Source of the DNA: Nymphaea colorata
Lineage: Eukaryota > Streptophyta > Magnoliopsida > Nymphaeales > Nymphaeaceae
Assembly: GCF_008831285.2 (NCBI RefSeq)
Contig: NC_045150.1
Coordinates: forward strand, 310,001-374,000
Direction of reading: 5' to 3'
Length of the DNA: 64,000 bases
Both the position numbers and the translations under genes were made by a program. Below, piece by piece: positions 12,429 through 24,800 of the stretch (the stretch's first letter is position 1; every line of letters begins with the position of its first letter). The notes beneath the pieces were generated by a model. The model did not search any database. It was not told the origin of the DNA and saw only the letters and a list, made by a program, of their open reading frames with translations.

Positions 12429-12947
12429 ATGGGTAATTGCTTAGCTATTGAAGGAAAAGTCATCAAAATCATCAAGAAAGATGGTGAAGTACTCCAGTAC
12501 AGTGCGCCATTACAGGTTCAGCATGTTCTTTCTGTTTTCGAAGGCCATGTTATTGCCGAATCACCGGCTGCTTCTCATCATCTTCAACCGGGAGCTCATC
12601 TGCGAGGAGGCAGGCTCTACCACCTTCTCCCAGTCTCTTCACCTGAACCTGCAGAAACACAGCAGAGCCCTGTTTTTACATCGACTGCATTAAAAGATCG
12701 TGCAGGTACTTGCTATGGCAGATCCGCCTGTGGCGGTGGAAGGCTGATAAGAGTCAAGCTCGTTGTGACAAAGCAGCAGTTGGCGGATATGCTGAACAAG
12801 GGAGTGTCCATGGACGACATGATCTCAGGCCAATGGAAAGGAACGTGTGACTATGATCAGAGCTTTGATTCTCCAAATTCTAGGGGGTGGACGCCTTCAC
12901 TGAGAAGCATACCGGAAGCATCTGATGAGCTGCTAGAACTGTCATGA
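12429..12947 (+). CDS. PADRE/DUF4228 domain protein
   Basis: Single-exon 172-residue protein starting MGNCLAIEGKVIKII. The codon before the ATG is TTG, so 12,429 is the first usable start. The family signature runs through the whole length. It has an N-terminal beta-rich segment with GEVLQYSAPLQVQHVL, then GGRLYHLLPV near residues 60-70. A disordered Pro/Ser stretch follows, then RVKLVVTKQQLADML near residues 105-120, and finally the typical C-terminal GWTPSLRSIPE. The MGNC start is a plausible N-myristoylation/S-acylation signal (Gly2, Cys4), as in other members, suggesting membrane attachment (inference). Members of this family in plants are often induced by pathogens and abiotic stress; no biochemical activity is established. 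Length and absence of introns are usual for the family. No neighbour shares its function. A dead Copia element sits 555 bp downstream, possibly close to the 3' end of the transcript. Confidence 0.88.
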   Translation: MGNCLAIEGKVIKIIKKDGEVLQYSAPLQVQHVLSVFEGHVIAESPAASHHLQPGAHLRGGRLYHLLPVSSPEPAETQQSPVFTSTALKDRAGTCYGRSACGGGRLIRVKLVVTKQQLADMLNKGVSMDDMISGQWKGTCDYDQSFDSPNSRGWTPSLRSIPEASDELLELS

Positions 12948-13501
12948 TATCTAGATATTCAGAAACATACTCGCTAGCTTCTCAGAGAAACACAAGACAG
13001 TAGAATGCCCAAGTAGAATGAACCTGTAATTGTTGAAATTACTTGATCACAAGCTATAGTTAATGAAATTGTCTTCAAATTTCATGAAGTGAACTGTGGA
13101 ACTCCATTAATTCCATATACTGAAGTTAGCACCAAATCTATGTGGTGGTGAATTGGTCAAGAGGCTGTTTGGTAGTAGAGACAATTTGTAGGTATCACAT
13201 GAACCTGTGAAGATTGAGAAAGGTTTGTGAAACATTAAAACTGTTGTTTCGTTAGCTGCTCCAAGCTTTGGGGCAGATTTATACGGCAGTCACAACGTGT
13301 CTCTACTTTCAAACTACTTTTTAACCTTGTTAAGCCTCTAGTTTCCATGTTGAAACAGAACTCCATGAATGTATAATGTCAAAACGCCTCATAGGATATG
13401 GTTTTACTTTTACCTGTATCCATAAATACTTATAGAATCTATTCAACATTTTATGAAAATGAAAATTAAAAAGAAAGAAAAAATTGTTGCACAAAAGGGC
13501 C

Positions 13502-13741
13502 TGTTGGAATGATTTATCAGATAAGTTTTCCATAAAAGATTTTGGAATCATATCTAACAGATAAAGCAACAGTTTCTGATCTGATCCCTACATTATCTCT
13601 GTTGTCTTATTTAAGGACTTACCCAAAACTGTGTAACGCCCATCATAAATATGTAGATCTGTAAAGAACAATACAAGCAAAAGTTTTCTTCCTCTCCTCC
13701 ATGTTATTTCGTTTTGTCATTTTCCATTACACACTTCATCA
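13502..13741 (+). repeat. 5' LTR of the Copia element
   Basis: 240 bp, begins TGTTGG and ends CATCA. About 90% identical by eye to 17,920-18,161. Confidence 0.92.
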
Positions 13742-13754
13742 CGGTATGAAAGCA
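13742..13754 (+). other. primer binding site of the Copia element
   Basis: CGGTATGAAAGCA immediately follows the 5' LTR. It resembles TGGTATCAGAGCA, the site complementary to initiator tRNA-Met used by most plant Copia elements, with three changes. Confidence 0.75.
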
Positions 13755-13773
13755 ACTTTAATCAAAGGAAAGA

Positions 13774-16700
13774 ATGGCAGAAGGAAGCGGTGGAACAGGA
13801 AAGGAATTGTGTGCTTCTCATAATGTAGCCAGCGAGTTCAATACGTCAAGTCCATATTACCATTCGGATGGACCAGGTACAGATCTTGTATCTCATCACT
13901 AGAGAAAATTACAATATGTGTCACAAGGCCATGACAATGGCCCTTAGTGCAAAAAACAAGCTTGGCTTTGTGAGTGGGTCAAACTCCAAGCCCGAGAGCC
14001 CTGCACCTCTCAAATTCACATGGGAGCGATGTAACAATCTCGTCTAGTCATGGATCTTGAACTCAATCCACAAAGACTTGACTGTTAGTGTGATCCATGC
14101 CAAGTCCACAGCAGAAGTTTGGAAAGACATTGAGGCCAGATTCACCCAAACGAATGGACCTTGCATATACAAGATACAACAACAACAAATTGTAAATTGC
14201 AGACAACATCAATCATCCATTGCAGTTTACTACACTAAGATGAATGGCTTGTGGGATGAACTAGCGTTATTATATATCGATGTTCTTGACTGTTCTTGCG
14301 GATCCATAAAAGCTGCTACAGATCTTCGTCAACATGACCATCTTATGCAATTTCTAATGGAACACAACGCTAGCTATGCAACTGTTAGAAGTCAACTCTT
14401 ACTAATGGTTTCTTTTTCAACCGTAGCGTACTCTTTTCTCATCCAAGAAGAAAAACAAAGCGACCTCAATATTATACAAAATGAAAAAATACTTCTATTG
14501 TTGCTATTCAATCCCATGATGGAGACAAACATAATCTAATCAAGGACAAGGGAAGACTTCGACTAAAATGTGAGCATTGCGAGAAACTCGGTCACATCAA
14601 GGTAAAGTATTATGTCCTTGTCGATTTTCCTAACAAGTATGGCTCTTCCAATGCACCAACAAGGCCGAAGGTGAACGCCACTGGGTCTCTTGCTATTGAC
14701 TAGCCTCAAACTCAGCTATTTCAAAAGGTTCTTAAGTTCATGGAAAACTCAAGCCGAGTTACCAATGACCCCAAAATAAATCTTTTAGGTAAGCTCTCAT
14801 CATTCATTTCTTGTGCCACTACCAAACAATTATGGATCCTTAACACCTGTGCAATGCACCACATCACCAATGTCATATCAAACTTTGACCAACCCATAGC
14901 CATGAACCATCCACCAATCAGCCTACCCAATGGCTCTAAAACTTCTGTCTCATATCAAGGAGACATGATTATTTCCTCCGCCATTACTCTCAAAAATGTT
15001 TTATATGTCCCAACATTTAGCTTCAATCTCATTTTCATCCCTAAGCTTTGTAGTGACTCAAAATGTGATACAAGTTTAATGAAAACTTTTGTTTCTTGTA
15101 GGATCATCACTCGACGACTATGATTGGAATAGGTAGACTTAAAAATGGTTTGTATGTTCTCAATAAAGAAAGAGTTGCATAACCCCAACCAAACCAATAC
15201 ATTGGCATCTCAGACTTGGGCATGCTTCTAATCCAAAACTTTTTAAATTGTCTCACTTGAAACTCATTGAATCCTATATGATGTTTGATAATTGTGATAT
15301 TTGCTTTGTTGCTAAAAGTACTACTCATGCACCTTTTGTGACATGTGGCGAGATTACTAGACACCTTCGTTAAGTGGCGCACATTATTTCTTAACCATAA
15401 TAGATCATTTTTCTAGGTCTACGTGGATCTATCTTATGAGACAGAAATCTGAAGTCTTTAGCATGATTAAAAATTTTGCCATTCTTATAGAAAATCAATT
15501 TCAAACAATAATTAAAATTATTAGAAGTGACAATGGGACTGAATTTTTTTCTCAAATGCAAAATTTTCTTCAAGAAAAAGGGATCGATCATCAACATAGT
15601 TGTGTTGCTACACCACAACAAAATGGTGTAGTTGAATGCAAACATAGAGATCTTTTAAACATGGCTTGATCATTACTTTTCCAAGCAAATTTTGCTATCA
15701 AATTTTCAGGGGAATGCATTACCACAGCAGCTTATCTACTAAATAGGTTGCCCACAGATAAACATCACAATAAAATGGCCTACAAAGTCTTGTACCAACA
15801 AACCCCCAATTACAAACACCTACGCATGTTTGGATATCTATGTTATGCTCGTAATATTTATAAAAGTCATAAATTTGATATGGGTGCAAGAAGATGTACC
15901 TTTCTTGGATATTCATATGGCCAAGCGGCATATCAAGTTTATGATTTTGAAAACAATGTTTTGTACACCAGTAGAGATGTTCGTTTTTGTGAAAACTATT
16001 TTCCTTACAAAAGTGAGAATGTTACTAATGGAGATGAAATAGTAATCCTTCCCTAACCCTTTAGTGATCAAATCTTAGGTGAGCATGAGATCTTCTCAAA
16101 TCTGATCCAACACCAAGATCTTTCTATTCCTTATCATAACCACCACAATATTCAATCTAGTGATCAACGAGACAACTAAACCCAAGACACTAGTAATGTC
16201 AACCCAGACACCACTAGTGATTCTATCCATCTCGCCTAAGACACAGGCCCAATCACCTTAAGGACTACAAGTATTTTTCTGCCCTACCCGTTTCCAACAA
16301 GTGGTTGACAAGTGATGGTTCGCACACACTAAAAGGTACACATTATCCAATTGCATTATATATTGATGATTCGAATTTCACCTCCAATTATAAATGTTTC
16401 ATGACTACCTTACTTGAGCAACATGGGTCTTTATCTTTTCCCAAGCTATGCACAACCCAAAGCCATGTGCACTGAAATTGATGCATTACAAGACAACCAG
16501 AATTAGATCATCACCAAGCTCCTTCCCGGCAAAACCCCAATTGGTTGCAAATTGATGTTTAAGATCAAATACCAATTTGATGGATCTATTGAAAGATACA
16601 AGGCATGCCTTGTTGCCAAATGATACATTCAAACCGAAGGTGTTGATTACAATGAAACTGTCACCCTTGTTGCCAAAGTTTCTACCATCCGCTGTTTACT

Positions 16701-17912
16701 CGCCATTGCAGCCATTAAAAGGTGGCATCTATTTCAGGTTGATGTTAATAACACATTTCTTCATGGCAACTTGGCAGAAGAGGTATATATACCAGGGTTC
16801 ACTTGACAGGAGGAGAAAGATATGGTATGTCGATTGAACAAATCCATTTATGGGATTAAACAATCGTCACGAAATCGGTCCTCTAAATTGACAACATTTC
16901 TCAAAAGTTTGTGTTTCTCCCAATCAAATGCAAATTATTCCTTACTTTCCAAGACCACGACTCGAGTAAGCATATTTCTAGTGATCTATATAGACGATAT
17001 AATTAATTCAGGCAACGACTTAGTGGGAATCAAGAATCTCAAATTAGTGATGAATGAGAAATTCAAGTTAAATGACTTGGGAAAGCTTAGATATATGCTC
17101 GGCATTGAAGTCGCAATATCTGAAATGGGGATATTTTTATCTCAAGAAAAATATTTTCTCATTATTCTACATGAAACAGGCTATATTGGAGCAAAGCCAT
17201 ATAACTCCTATGAAACAACACTTGAAGTTTGATAATGAAGCAGGAGAGGTCCTCAAAGATACCAGTCACTACAGAAAAATCATTGGTAAGCTCAGTATTG
17301 TACATGCGATACAGATATTAAGTCCATTTATGAGCAAACCTCACATCCCGCATAGAAAAGTCATGAATCATCTTCTAAAGTACATAAAGGAAACGGCGGG
17401 CCATTGAGTATTATTGTCTTCAGAATGTCCTATTTGACTTAAGGCACATTGTGATTCAGACTGGGCATCATGTCCCATGACTCGAACAAGTGGATAATGC
17501 ACTATGATCGGCAACAGTCCCATTACATAGAAAACTAAAAAACAAACAATGGTTTATAGATCTTCCACTGAAGCTTAATACCGATCCAGGGCACTTGTGA
17601 CACGTGAACTTATATGGCTTAAAGCTCTTCTACAACAATATTTTGGGATACCTCACATACAACCAATCACTTTATTTTGCAATAATCAAGTCGTAATGCA
17701 CATAGCAGCCAATCATGTATTTCATGAGCACCAAACATATTGAAATTGACTGCCATATTGTTGAAGATAAAATTTTAAGTGGAGAGATTCAAACTCACTT
17801 TGTATCCTCATCTCAACAAATTGTAAACTTATTCATAAAGTCATTAGGGCGAGAAGTGTTCCAAACATTAAGAAGCAAGTTGGCACTATTTAATCCACGA
17901 AAGCCAACTTGA
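13774..17912 (+). pseudogene. Copia gag-pol polyprotein, degenerate
   Basis: An ATG at 13,774 opens MAEGSGGTGK, but stops interrupt it within about 45 codons. Gag (UBN2-type) continues as SWILNSIHKDLTVSVIHAKS and VWKDIEARF. The zinc knuckle near 14,570 reads CEHCEKLGHIKVKYY, its last Cys lost. Protease near 14,835 reads WILNTCAMHH, with the catalytic Asp replaced by Asn. Integrase keeps GH-x-CDIC zinc ligands (about 15,220-15,310), YFLTIIDHFSRSTWIYL, RSDNGTEF (15,520-15,545) and NGVVECKHR. Reverse transcriptase has [14 protein letters not shown] and the active-site YIDD at 16,987-16,998. RNase H and the C-terminus end near 17,912 with FNPRKPT. Multiple stops and frameshifts mean no functional polyprotein; the element could be mobilised only in trans, if at all. 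Confidence 0.93.
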
Positions 17913-17919
17913 AAGGGAG
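17911..17919 (+). other. polypurine tract of the Copia element
   Basis: GAAAGGGAG directly precedes the 3' LTR, the usual plus-strand primer position. Confidence 0.8.
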
Positions 17920-18161
17920 TGTTGGGAAGGTTTATCAAATAAGTTTTCCATAACAGATTTTAATATCATATTTAACAGATAAAGCAACAGTTTTTTATCT
18001 GATCCCTACATTATCTCTGTTGTCTTATTTAGGGACTTACCCAAAACTGTGTAATGCTCATCATAAATATGTAGATATGTAAAAAATAATACAAGCAAAA
18101 GTTTCCTTTCTCTCCTCCACGTTATTTTGTTTTGTCATTTTGCCATTGGCAAACTTCATCA
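17920..18161 (+). repeat. 3' LTR of the Copia element
   Basis: 242 bp starting TGTTGGG and ending TTCATCA; direct repeat of 13,502-13,741. Confidence 0.92.
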
Positions 18162-18804
18162 GGCCCACAATAACAACTCCCCAGCAATTTGTTAGCGCGC
18201 AAAACGTTTGAGTGCAATTAATGTAGAATGTCGTTCTTTTTCGCTGGCTCCCTATGAGCGTTTTTCTTTTTCTTTATTAATGATCACCTCCCAAATCTAG
18301 GAAAATTTTCAAAAACACACCTAAAAAATTCCGGTCAACCGAAGTAACTATCTTTTGGATATTTTTAAAGATGCCTAAATTTTGCATCACTAATAAAAAA
18401 TAACATCTTTTCAACTAAGCATACGTTATTACAATGCATGGTGATCAATGTGATAACATGACCAAGACAACCTCCTTAACGGCAAGATTTAAGTTTATAA
18501 ATTTGCACTATTAACTATATATAACTTAATTAATTTTGTATTGATAACTAAAATAACAATGTGGTGTTTTTTCTTGGTTAATGTTGGAGACTTATTCAAA
18601 TCAAAAAAGAAAAAAAAAAGTATACTATTTACACTGTCCCTTAGACGGTAAAGTGATCATTTCAATAATTAATTCAATAACTTTTTGACAAATGATGGCC
18701 ATGAGGAAACTTAGTGGTCCCCATATCAAAAGGTTGGGCATGTTTTCAAGTTTGTAAGTCCTAAGTGTGTCAAGGCAATTGTCACATGGAATCTTTTACG
18801 GCTC

Positions 18805-18842
<38 letters not shown>

Positions 18843-19009
18843 ATGATGTTGCCAAACCATTAAATATAAAAAAAAAGAAAATCGCCCTTAAAGACGATCA
18901 CTATATTATTAACCATGGTTGATACTGCAGTGATAGTTTATGTTGCTATGATGACGATTGATGATTCTTTTAGCATTGAATTTTTTAATTTATCCAAAAC
19001 ACACACACA

Positions 19010-19046
<37 letters not shown>

Positions 19047-19586
19047 AGTGAGCCGCTACATATTATCCTTTTCCTTCCCTTTAACATTTTAGTTTGTAAC
19101 AAATAAATAATAAGATTTTTTCATTCATTCATATTGTCCATTTAAAACTTCCAGGTGAACAGTTGTAATAAATAATCATTCTTTCACTTGTTGATATATA
19201 TTATTATTTGTACACTAATAAAAACTGACAATGAGTGTTGGGGGCATTATTGTAAACAAAGGTAAATCTTTTTCTTTTCTTTCCTTTACAAACATGATTT
19301 TTGACATTTGGTTTAATTTCATTTCCTTCCTATCCAAACAAGGTTCAATAACAGTTTTTTTCCTTTCACTTATTTACCTTTATTCATCAATTTTTCTCCC
19401 TTTCCTTTTTTTTTTTTTTTTCCTTTCCATTCATTAAAATTATTTCATTTGCATCCATCCGAACACAACCTAAATTTCAAGGTCCTGCTCGAGCTTTGCT
19501 CAAGATCGAGTTGAGCTCAATAACTTATGCATGATCTGAAGTCGATGGGTATATAGAGGAGTTCAACTCAGCAACCAAGGCTTGCT
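18162..19586. other. intergenic, microsatellites only
   Basis: Holds (TA)n-(TG)n at about 18,804-18,841, (TA)n at 19,013-19,042 and a T-rich run at 19,400-19,425. The frame at 19,231-19,437 is Phe-rich low complexity. No gene supported. Confidence 0.5.
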
Positions 19587-19594
19587 AACACCAC

Positions 19595-19835
19595 AGTTGG
19601 CAAACCCGGCAATTCGAGTCAGATCAGGATAGTCCTGGGTCACGGGTTAGGACCCAAGCGATCCACACCAAGACTTGACCAAGACTCGAATGAGTTGGCC
19701 GAGAATCGATTGACTCGGTTGACTAGACCAAGACTAGCTTGACTCGATCGAGTCGGCACAATATAAGTTTTGGCTATACAAAGCTAAATTAATGATAAAA
19801 ATTGATTTTTATTCATTTTTTTCTGAATTGGTTGG

Positions 19836-19873
<38 letters not shown>

Positions 19874-19875
19874 TT

Positions 19876-19906
<31 letters not shown>

Positions 19907-20316
19907 TTTTTATTTATATTTATATTTATATTTATATTTATATTTAATGGGAGTTGAACCATTTGTTGGGGGTTTTTGCCTTTCCAACAACACCCCAAGG
20001 TCAAAACCCCAAACAAGCTTCGTCCTTGATCTCTCTTTTTTTTTTTATGCCTCGAAGGTGGTCGGTCGGCTCATGGTGATCTCCCAACACCGGAGAGAAC
20101 ATACTTTTATTTTTTTTTACATTTTATTGATTTTACCAAGTCTTTTAATATTAAGTAGTTAATTAGATCATTTGGAGAAAAATAGAAAACAAAAGAGAGC
20201 TAGAGTCAAGTAGTCTGATTCTTAGTACTTGACCCAGCTGAGTCACCAAGTCAACCAATTGACCTGTGACCTTGTTGGCTGCCGACGGGAGTCCAATTCC
20301 CGAGTTTGCCACCTAA
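19595..20316. mobile_element. hAT-like MITE, copy 1 (~720 bp)
   Basis: The ends form imperfect inverted repeats: left AGTTGGCAAACCCGG, right (complement) AGGTGGCAAACTCGG, extending through AATT(C/G)GA(G/C)TC. The direct repeat AACACCAC flanks it (19,587-19,594 and 20,317-20,324), fitting the 8-bp target duplication of hAT elements, with a two-base ambiguity at the right border. The body matches the copy at 37,647-38,382 across its length: subterminal TCGGATCAGGA and CGGGTTA words, a CACAATAT(A/G)AGTTTTGG string, a CT/TA microsatellite, and a GGTGGTCGGTCGG string. No transposase coding. Confidence 0.75.
19837..19945. repeat. compound (CT)n-(TA)n-(TTTA)n microsatellite inside the MITE
   Basis: CT, then TA, then TTTA and TTTATA-type repeats in series. 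The homologous position in the other MITE copy (37,899-37,955) also has (CT)n-(TA)n, so the microsatellite travelled with, or grew from a seed in, the element. Confidence 0.9.
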
Positions 20317-20324
20317 AACACCAC

Positions 20325-21300
20325 TAATGCCTCCCAGCTACCAAGTTTCTATTTATAGGAACCTTTCTCATTAGTAAGAAAGGGTGACCCACCATAAGAT
20401 ATGATGGGATTATAAGAGTGAGGAGAATAACCTTATCTTACAATTACTGGTGGGAAGTCTTCAAGGCAAATTTGGCCGCGCAAGTGTGAAAGATCATCGT
20501 CGTATATCAAGAGGGGGATAGAAGCGGCTGAAAAGAAATCGCAGGCCTGTAATATCTGGTGACTTGGGAAGCATGAAAAAAAATAAAGTTAAATAAAAAC
20601 TGGCAAGATTAAGGCAGGAAGACTACTCGAACTTTACAAGTTTACTTGAGTTTATGAATTGAGTTGGTTGAATTTTACAAATTGACTTTGAGTTCAATAA
20701 TTGAGTTGGTTGAACTTGAGCTGAGCTCGACCCAGTTACAAAAATGAGTCATTCTATTGAATTGGTTCAACTCGAACTCGCTACAAACTTGTGTTTGCCT
20801 TATTTGTTGACAGAGTTGGCTTGAATTTAGGCTCGAGACTATCTTTACCTAGTCAGGTCCATTGTTCACCCTATTTGGAAGACGCAAACTATGCATGTAA
20901 CAGGATTTTTTAGCCAGACAAAGTTCTCTGAACCTCTTGGACTCAACAAGTTCCCTCAGGGGGGGATGAAGTCGGACGCCAGCAAGGTTAACATGGTCAA
21001 GTGCAAATGGAAATTTCTAGACATTTCGCTTCCTCCTAGTGAGGCTAGATTAGAGTTGCAATCACAAGGCAGGAGGAGAGATCAACATTTATCATCAGGA
21101 ACCCTGACGGCTGCTTTTTTCTGAAAGTAATGAAAGTTGAAACTAGAAGGCAGGCAATGATGGAAAGACTGGAAACAGAGAATTCAGCCTCCGTCGCGCC
21201 ACCTTAAATTTTTTCATAAACAAGTAGACCATGGTAGAGGGTGTTTACATGTGAATAGTAAATTGCTTCCGATTTTAATAACGTTCTAATTTGCAGAGAT
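20325..21300. other. intergenic; GAGTT/GAGCTC-rich stretch at 20,600-20,860
   Basis: The 20,600-20,860 part repeats words such as 'gaattgagttggttgaa' twice, together with GAGCTCGACC, as in ends of plant hAT-like repeats. The 77-codon frame at 20,891-21,124 has no recognised family. The right part is probably beyond the TAF7 3' end. Confidence 0.4.
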
Positions 21301-21306
21301 AGAATT

Positions 21307-21312
21307 TTATTC
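21307..21312 (-). terminator. candidate poly(A) signal of TAF7
   Basis: AATAAA on the minus strand, about 500 nt downstream of the TAF7 stop. Position is reasonable for a plant 3' UTR, but other sites are possible. Confidence 0.35.
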
Positions 21313-21810
21313 GTACAAAAACATGAAATGCATATAATGGAAATCCTTACAAAGAGGCCATAGATGCGTGAGAATAGCAGGCTACGAATGCTAGAGGAAA
21401 TTGGCAACATGTGAGAACCAGCACACTATATGTTTTAAATACAAGTGCATGTGAAATGTAAAAGTGGTGAGTATGAAATCTATTTCAAGACCCAGTACAG
21501 TCATACAGCACAGTATTATCACCGAATTACTTTTCCGCTCCTACCAACCGCCATCTCCCTGTGCTGCAGTATCATCGATCAACGTCAACACATTAGTCAA
21601 AAATAATTCATATGATACCTTATTTAGCAACAACAAATTACATTTACAAAAACAAGTTATTGCACATCAAATCTCATAGACGATGATTATAGCTGGCATT
21701 CTAAGGTAAGTTTCTATATACATCTAAAAATGCAGCAGAAGCTTGTACAAGTTCTTTTGTTGCTTCCATGGTTAATCCACCAAGCCATACTTCGCTGACT
21801 ATGGACCACA

Positions 21811-24800
21811 TTAATCATCAGAATCGTCACTTTCACTTCTATCAGGATCATCATCAGCCCCTCTTGTACCAGTATTCTCTGGCTTCTCAGATGGTGCATG
21901 TCTGTTTTTAGTGCCAACACCATTGGCATCTTCATGCTCCGTAGCTTCAGTGCGTGAACTGCAATTTGTCAAGGTCTAACAAGAAATTTAAGTGAAGTAA
22001 ACTACCAGGAGAAAGTCCAAAGAACCAACAATACAGAAATCAAGACGAATCTGAACCCCAGGAAGAACACATTTTTTTATATTGGCGTAGCTCCTGATTC
22101 TGAGGCACACAATCACAGAACCAGCAGAGATGCTCAAAAAGAAAGAAAGAAATATTGTATATATCGTATCACAGAAAAAAAAAAAAGGATGGCAGGAAAA
22201 AGGATATCTACATTCTCTGTGGTACCACGATATGTGAGAATGTTGACAATGTCTCTCTCAACCTTGTCAACAAATTCTGGCTGCATTAAAATAATCAACA
22301 TGAACTCCACATGACATGCAAAAAGAACAAAGAGAGAACAAAACAAAAGCAGCCAGCACTTTTCAGATAAAGCATACATTTATGTCAGGCTCTCTACGAA
22401 ATCGTCTTCTACGGGCATCCCTCATTGGAGGAGTGAGACCATGCCTGTATTCAACATTGTCTGGAGCAGGATCACCTTCTTCCCTCACAGTGATTATCTA
22501 CCACTAGCACACATTTAGTAACCGTAGAGATGACAGAATTTTCAAGTGGAAGCTTGCAGAACAATTGAGACCTACCTGACCAATATCGGCAGTTTTAATC
22601 AGCACATTATCATCATAGGTCTTGTATGACTCAACGATGCATGGAAGATCCAGTAGGGAGACAGGGAAACGATCATTACCAATAACGAATGTTCCATTTC
22701 GTCCATCTTCTGTCATATTTATAGAAACAAAAAATTTAGACTTGCTGATGCTTATCAATCCAAGAAAACAAATAGCAAGATGAAACAAAATCTACATAAA
22801 CACCCCCAAAATCTGAGGCCCATGCCTCTTGACAGAAGTCTGACAAGAATATTTTGAACTTTCAAGTGTCCAACACTTAGATATGCAGGACATGGCATGT
22901 CTAAGTTGGGATTTGGGAAGACCAAAGATAAATCAACGTTTGTCAGCTTATTGTACTAGCCTTTGGAAAAGAAGAACAGCCACGTCAGATATGAGCTCCA
23001 TTCCCTTGTTCATGCTTCATACATACTCCACTTGAAGCTCCACAAGTATTATATTATTATATAGATAGTTCTAGAATAAAATGTTTATACACTACCCTTT
23101 CTTTAACTAATATTGGTTATACAGCGAAGACTCTCGAAATACAGTTTTTATTTTTATTTTCAGAAACAGCATAATAACTTTCATGTTGCACCTTGCCATC
23201 TCTCCCTCTCTCTCTCACATACACCGACCGCTTTTTATTTTCTGAAACAGCATAATAACTTTCATGCTGCACCTTGTCATCTCTCCCTCTCTCTCTCACA
23301 TACACTGACCGCGCCTGCCCACTAACTCATTAGAACTTTCTTTACTTTGCCTGCCTCATATCTCACTAATCCTTTATTTGTACAACCAGCAAAACCAAAG
23401 CATAAGCCCTAAGTACTATTGCATTGTTTTCTTTCTGATAAGCTCTTTATGCATGAGAAGATCCAAACAATTATCAGAGATAGAAGAAAAGATATGTTAA
23501 GCTTCACTGACCGACATTTACTCAATGTCCAAGACAATGCATTCCTGACCATCTTCAACTTCAGGCCACTTAAAATAAATAATAATAGGCATCCTGTGAC
23601 TGTGACTGGGTTGCAACCATTTAATAATTAATTCATTAATCTTTCAATTTTACTCCCAACAACTTTTTCTCGACAAAGAACCAAGATAATAACATTCCAT
23701 GTAACACAATTAAAGTACTTAAAATTGAAAAAGGCAATCCAATGTGCCACTTCCACAAAATATAAGACATGTTGAAGGAACAGCTTATTATGCAATAACA
23801 CATGGAAGAAACTTCAAATGAAGAAAAAAAACATGATGAAAACAACAGGAGGCTTCTGGTTGGAAGGGTTTTAAAGGAGCTGTACGACAACCTGGACCAA
23901 GGTCACTCGAATTGCTCTGAAACCTACTAGAATGAGCTTTGCATCTAAAAAGTGAATTTAATTGACATAATTGATCAAATGATGACATATTGGTTTATGT
24001 CCCTGCAATATGGATACCAGTTTGCATGGGGAGACTCATTTCTCGGAATAAGGAAATTATGTTTTCCATGACGGTGGAAACATGATTCCCAACATGAATG
24101 AAAAAACATCACCTCCTCTTACATTCTCAATTACTTACGCATTGCAGCCAATGTCTCAAAAAGTTGTTTTGACCAAAATTTACTTCCCATGCTTGGTAGA
24201 ATTTCATGTATGGAAGTATTTTTCCAAAAATCCAGCTCCCATGATGGAGAAATTTCTGAAGGACTCACCCTTTCCTTGATCTCACAAAGGACATATAAAC
24301 TTTCAATAATAGAGATATTTTTTACCAGAGATTTTTTACCATCACAGGCAACCGTGTACGTCACTCTTGTTCCCAAAGGAAAGGGAACACATTCACCGCT
24401 ATAACAGAGTTAGAGCAGTCTTCTCAGTTAAAAACTAGTTTAAAAATCAAAAGCCTGCTAATTTCCTGAACCTCATGCATTGCACACACATTAATATGCA
24501 CACACGAATGCTCAACATAATAACTGAATGCAGAGGGGGAGGCGGCACACCATTTTGCATTCCATGTTACTACCAACTTGGATATGCTGAACTGAAGTAG
24601 CCAGCTCACTACAGAGTCCTTAAGCACAGTGCAACTAAATTACAAAAGACAAATCACGGAAATTAACTAGATCATACTCCAAGGAATAGGAAAAAGTACC
24701 AGAAAAAGACAAATCAAGTGAATTGTCCTCAGAAGTTCCCTTCTCACTTAAAAGACGATCTATTCGCTCAGAAACAGAAGGAGGAACTCTTAGAATAAAT

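Larger units (their letters stand above)
13502..18161 (+). mobile_element. Copia LTR retrotransposon, complete but inactive
   Basis: A 4.66-kb element bounded by direct LTRs of 240 and 242 bp starting TGTTGG and ending CATCA. It has a tRNA-Met-type primer site after the left LTR and a purine tract before the right one. The internal order is gag, protease, integrase, reverse transcriptase, RNase H, which defines Ty1/Copia. Flanks read GGGCC on the left and GGCCC on the right; GGCC is shared, so a 4-5 bp target duplication is plausible. By eye the LTRs differ at about 25 of 240 positions, so the insertion is old. Short LTRs and a gag with LSAKNKLGFV suggest the Ale/Retrofit lineage (inference). 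Confidence 0.93.
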
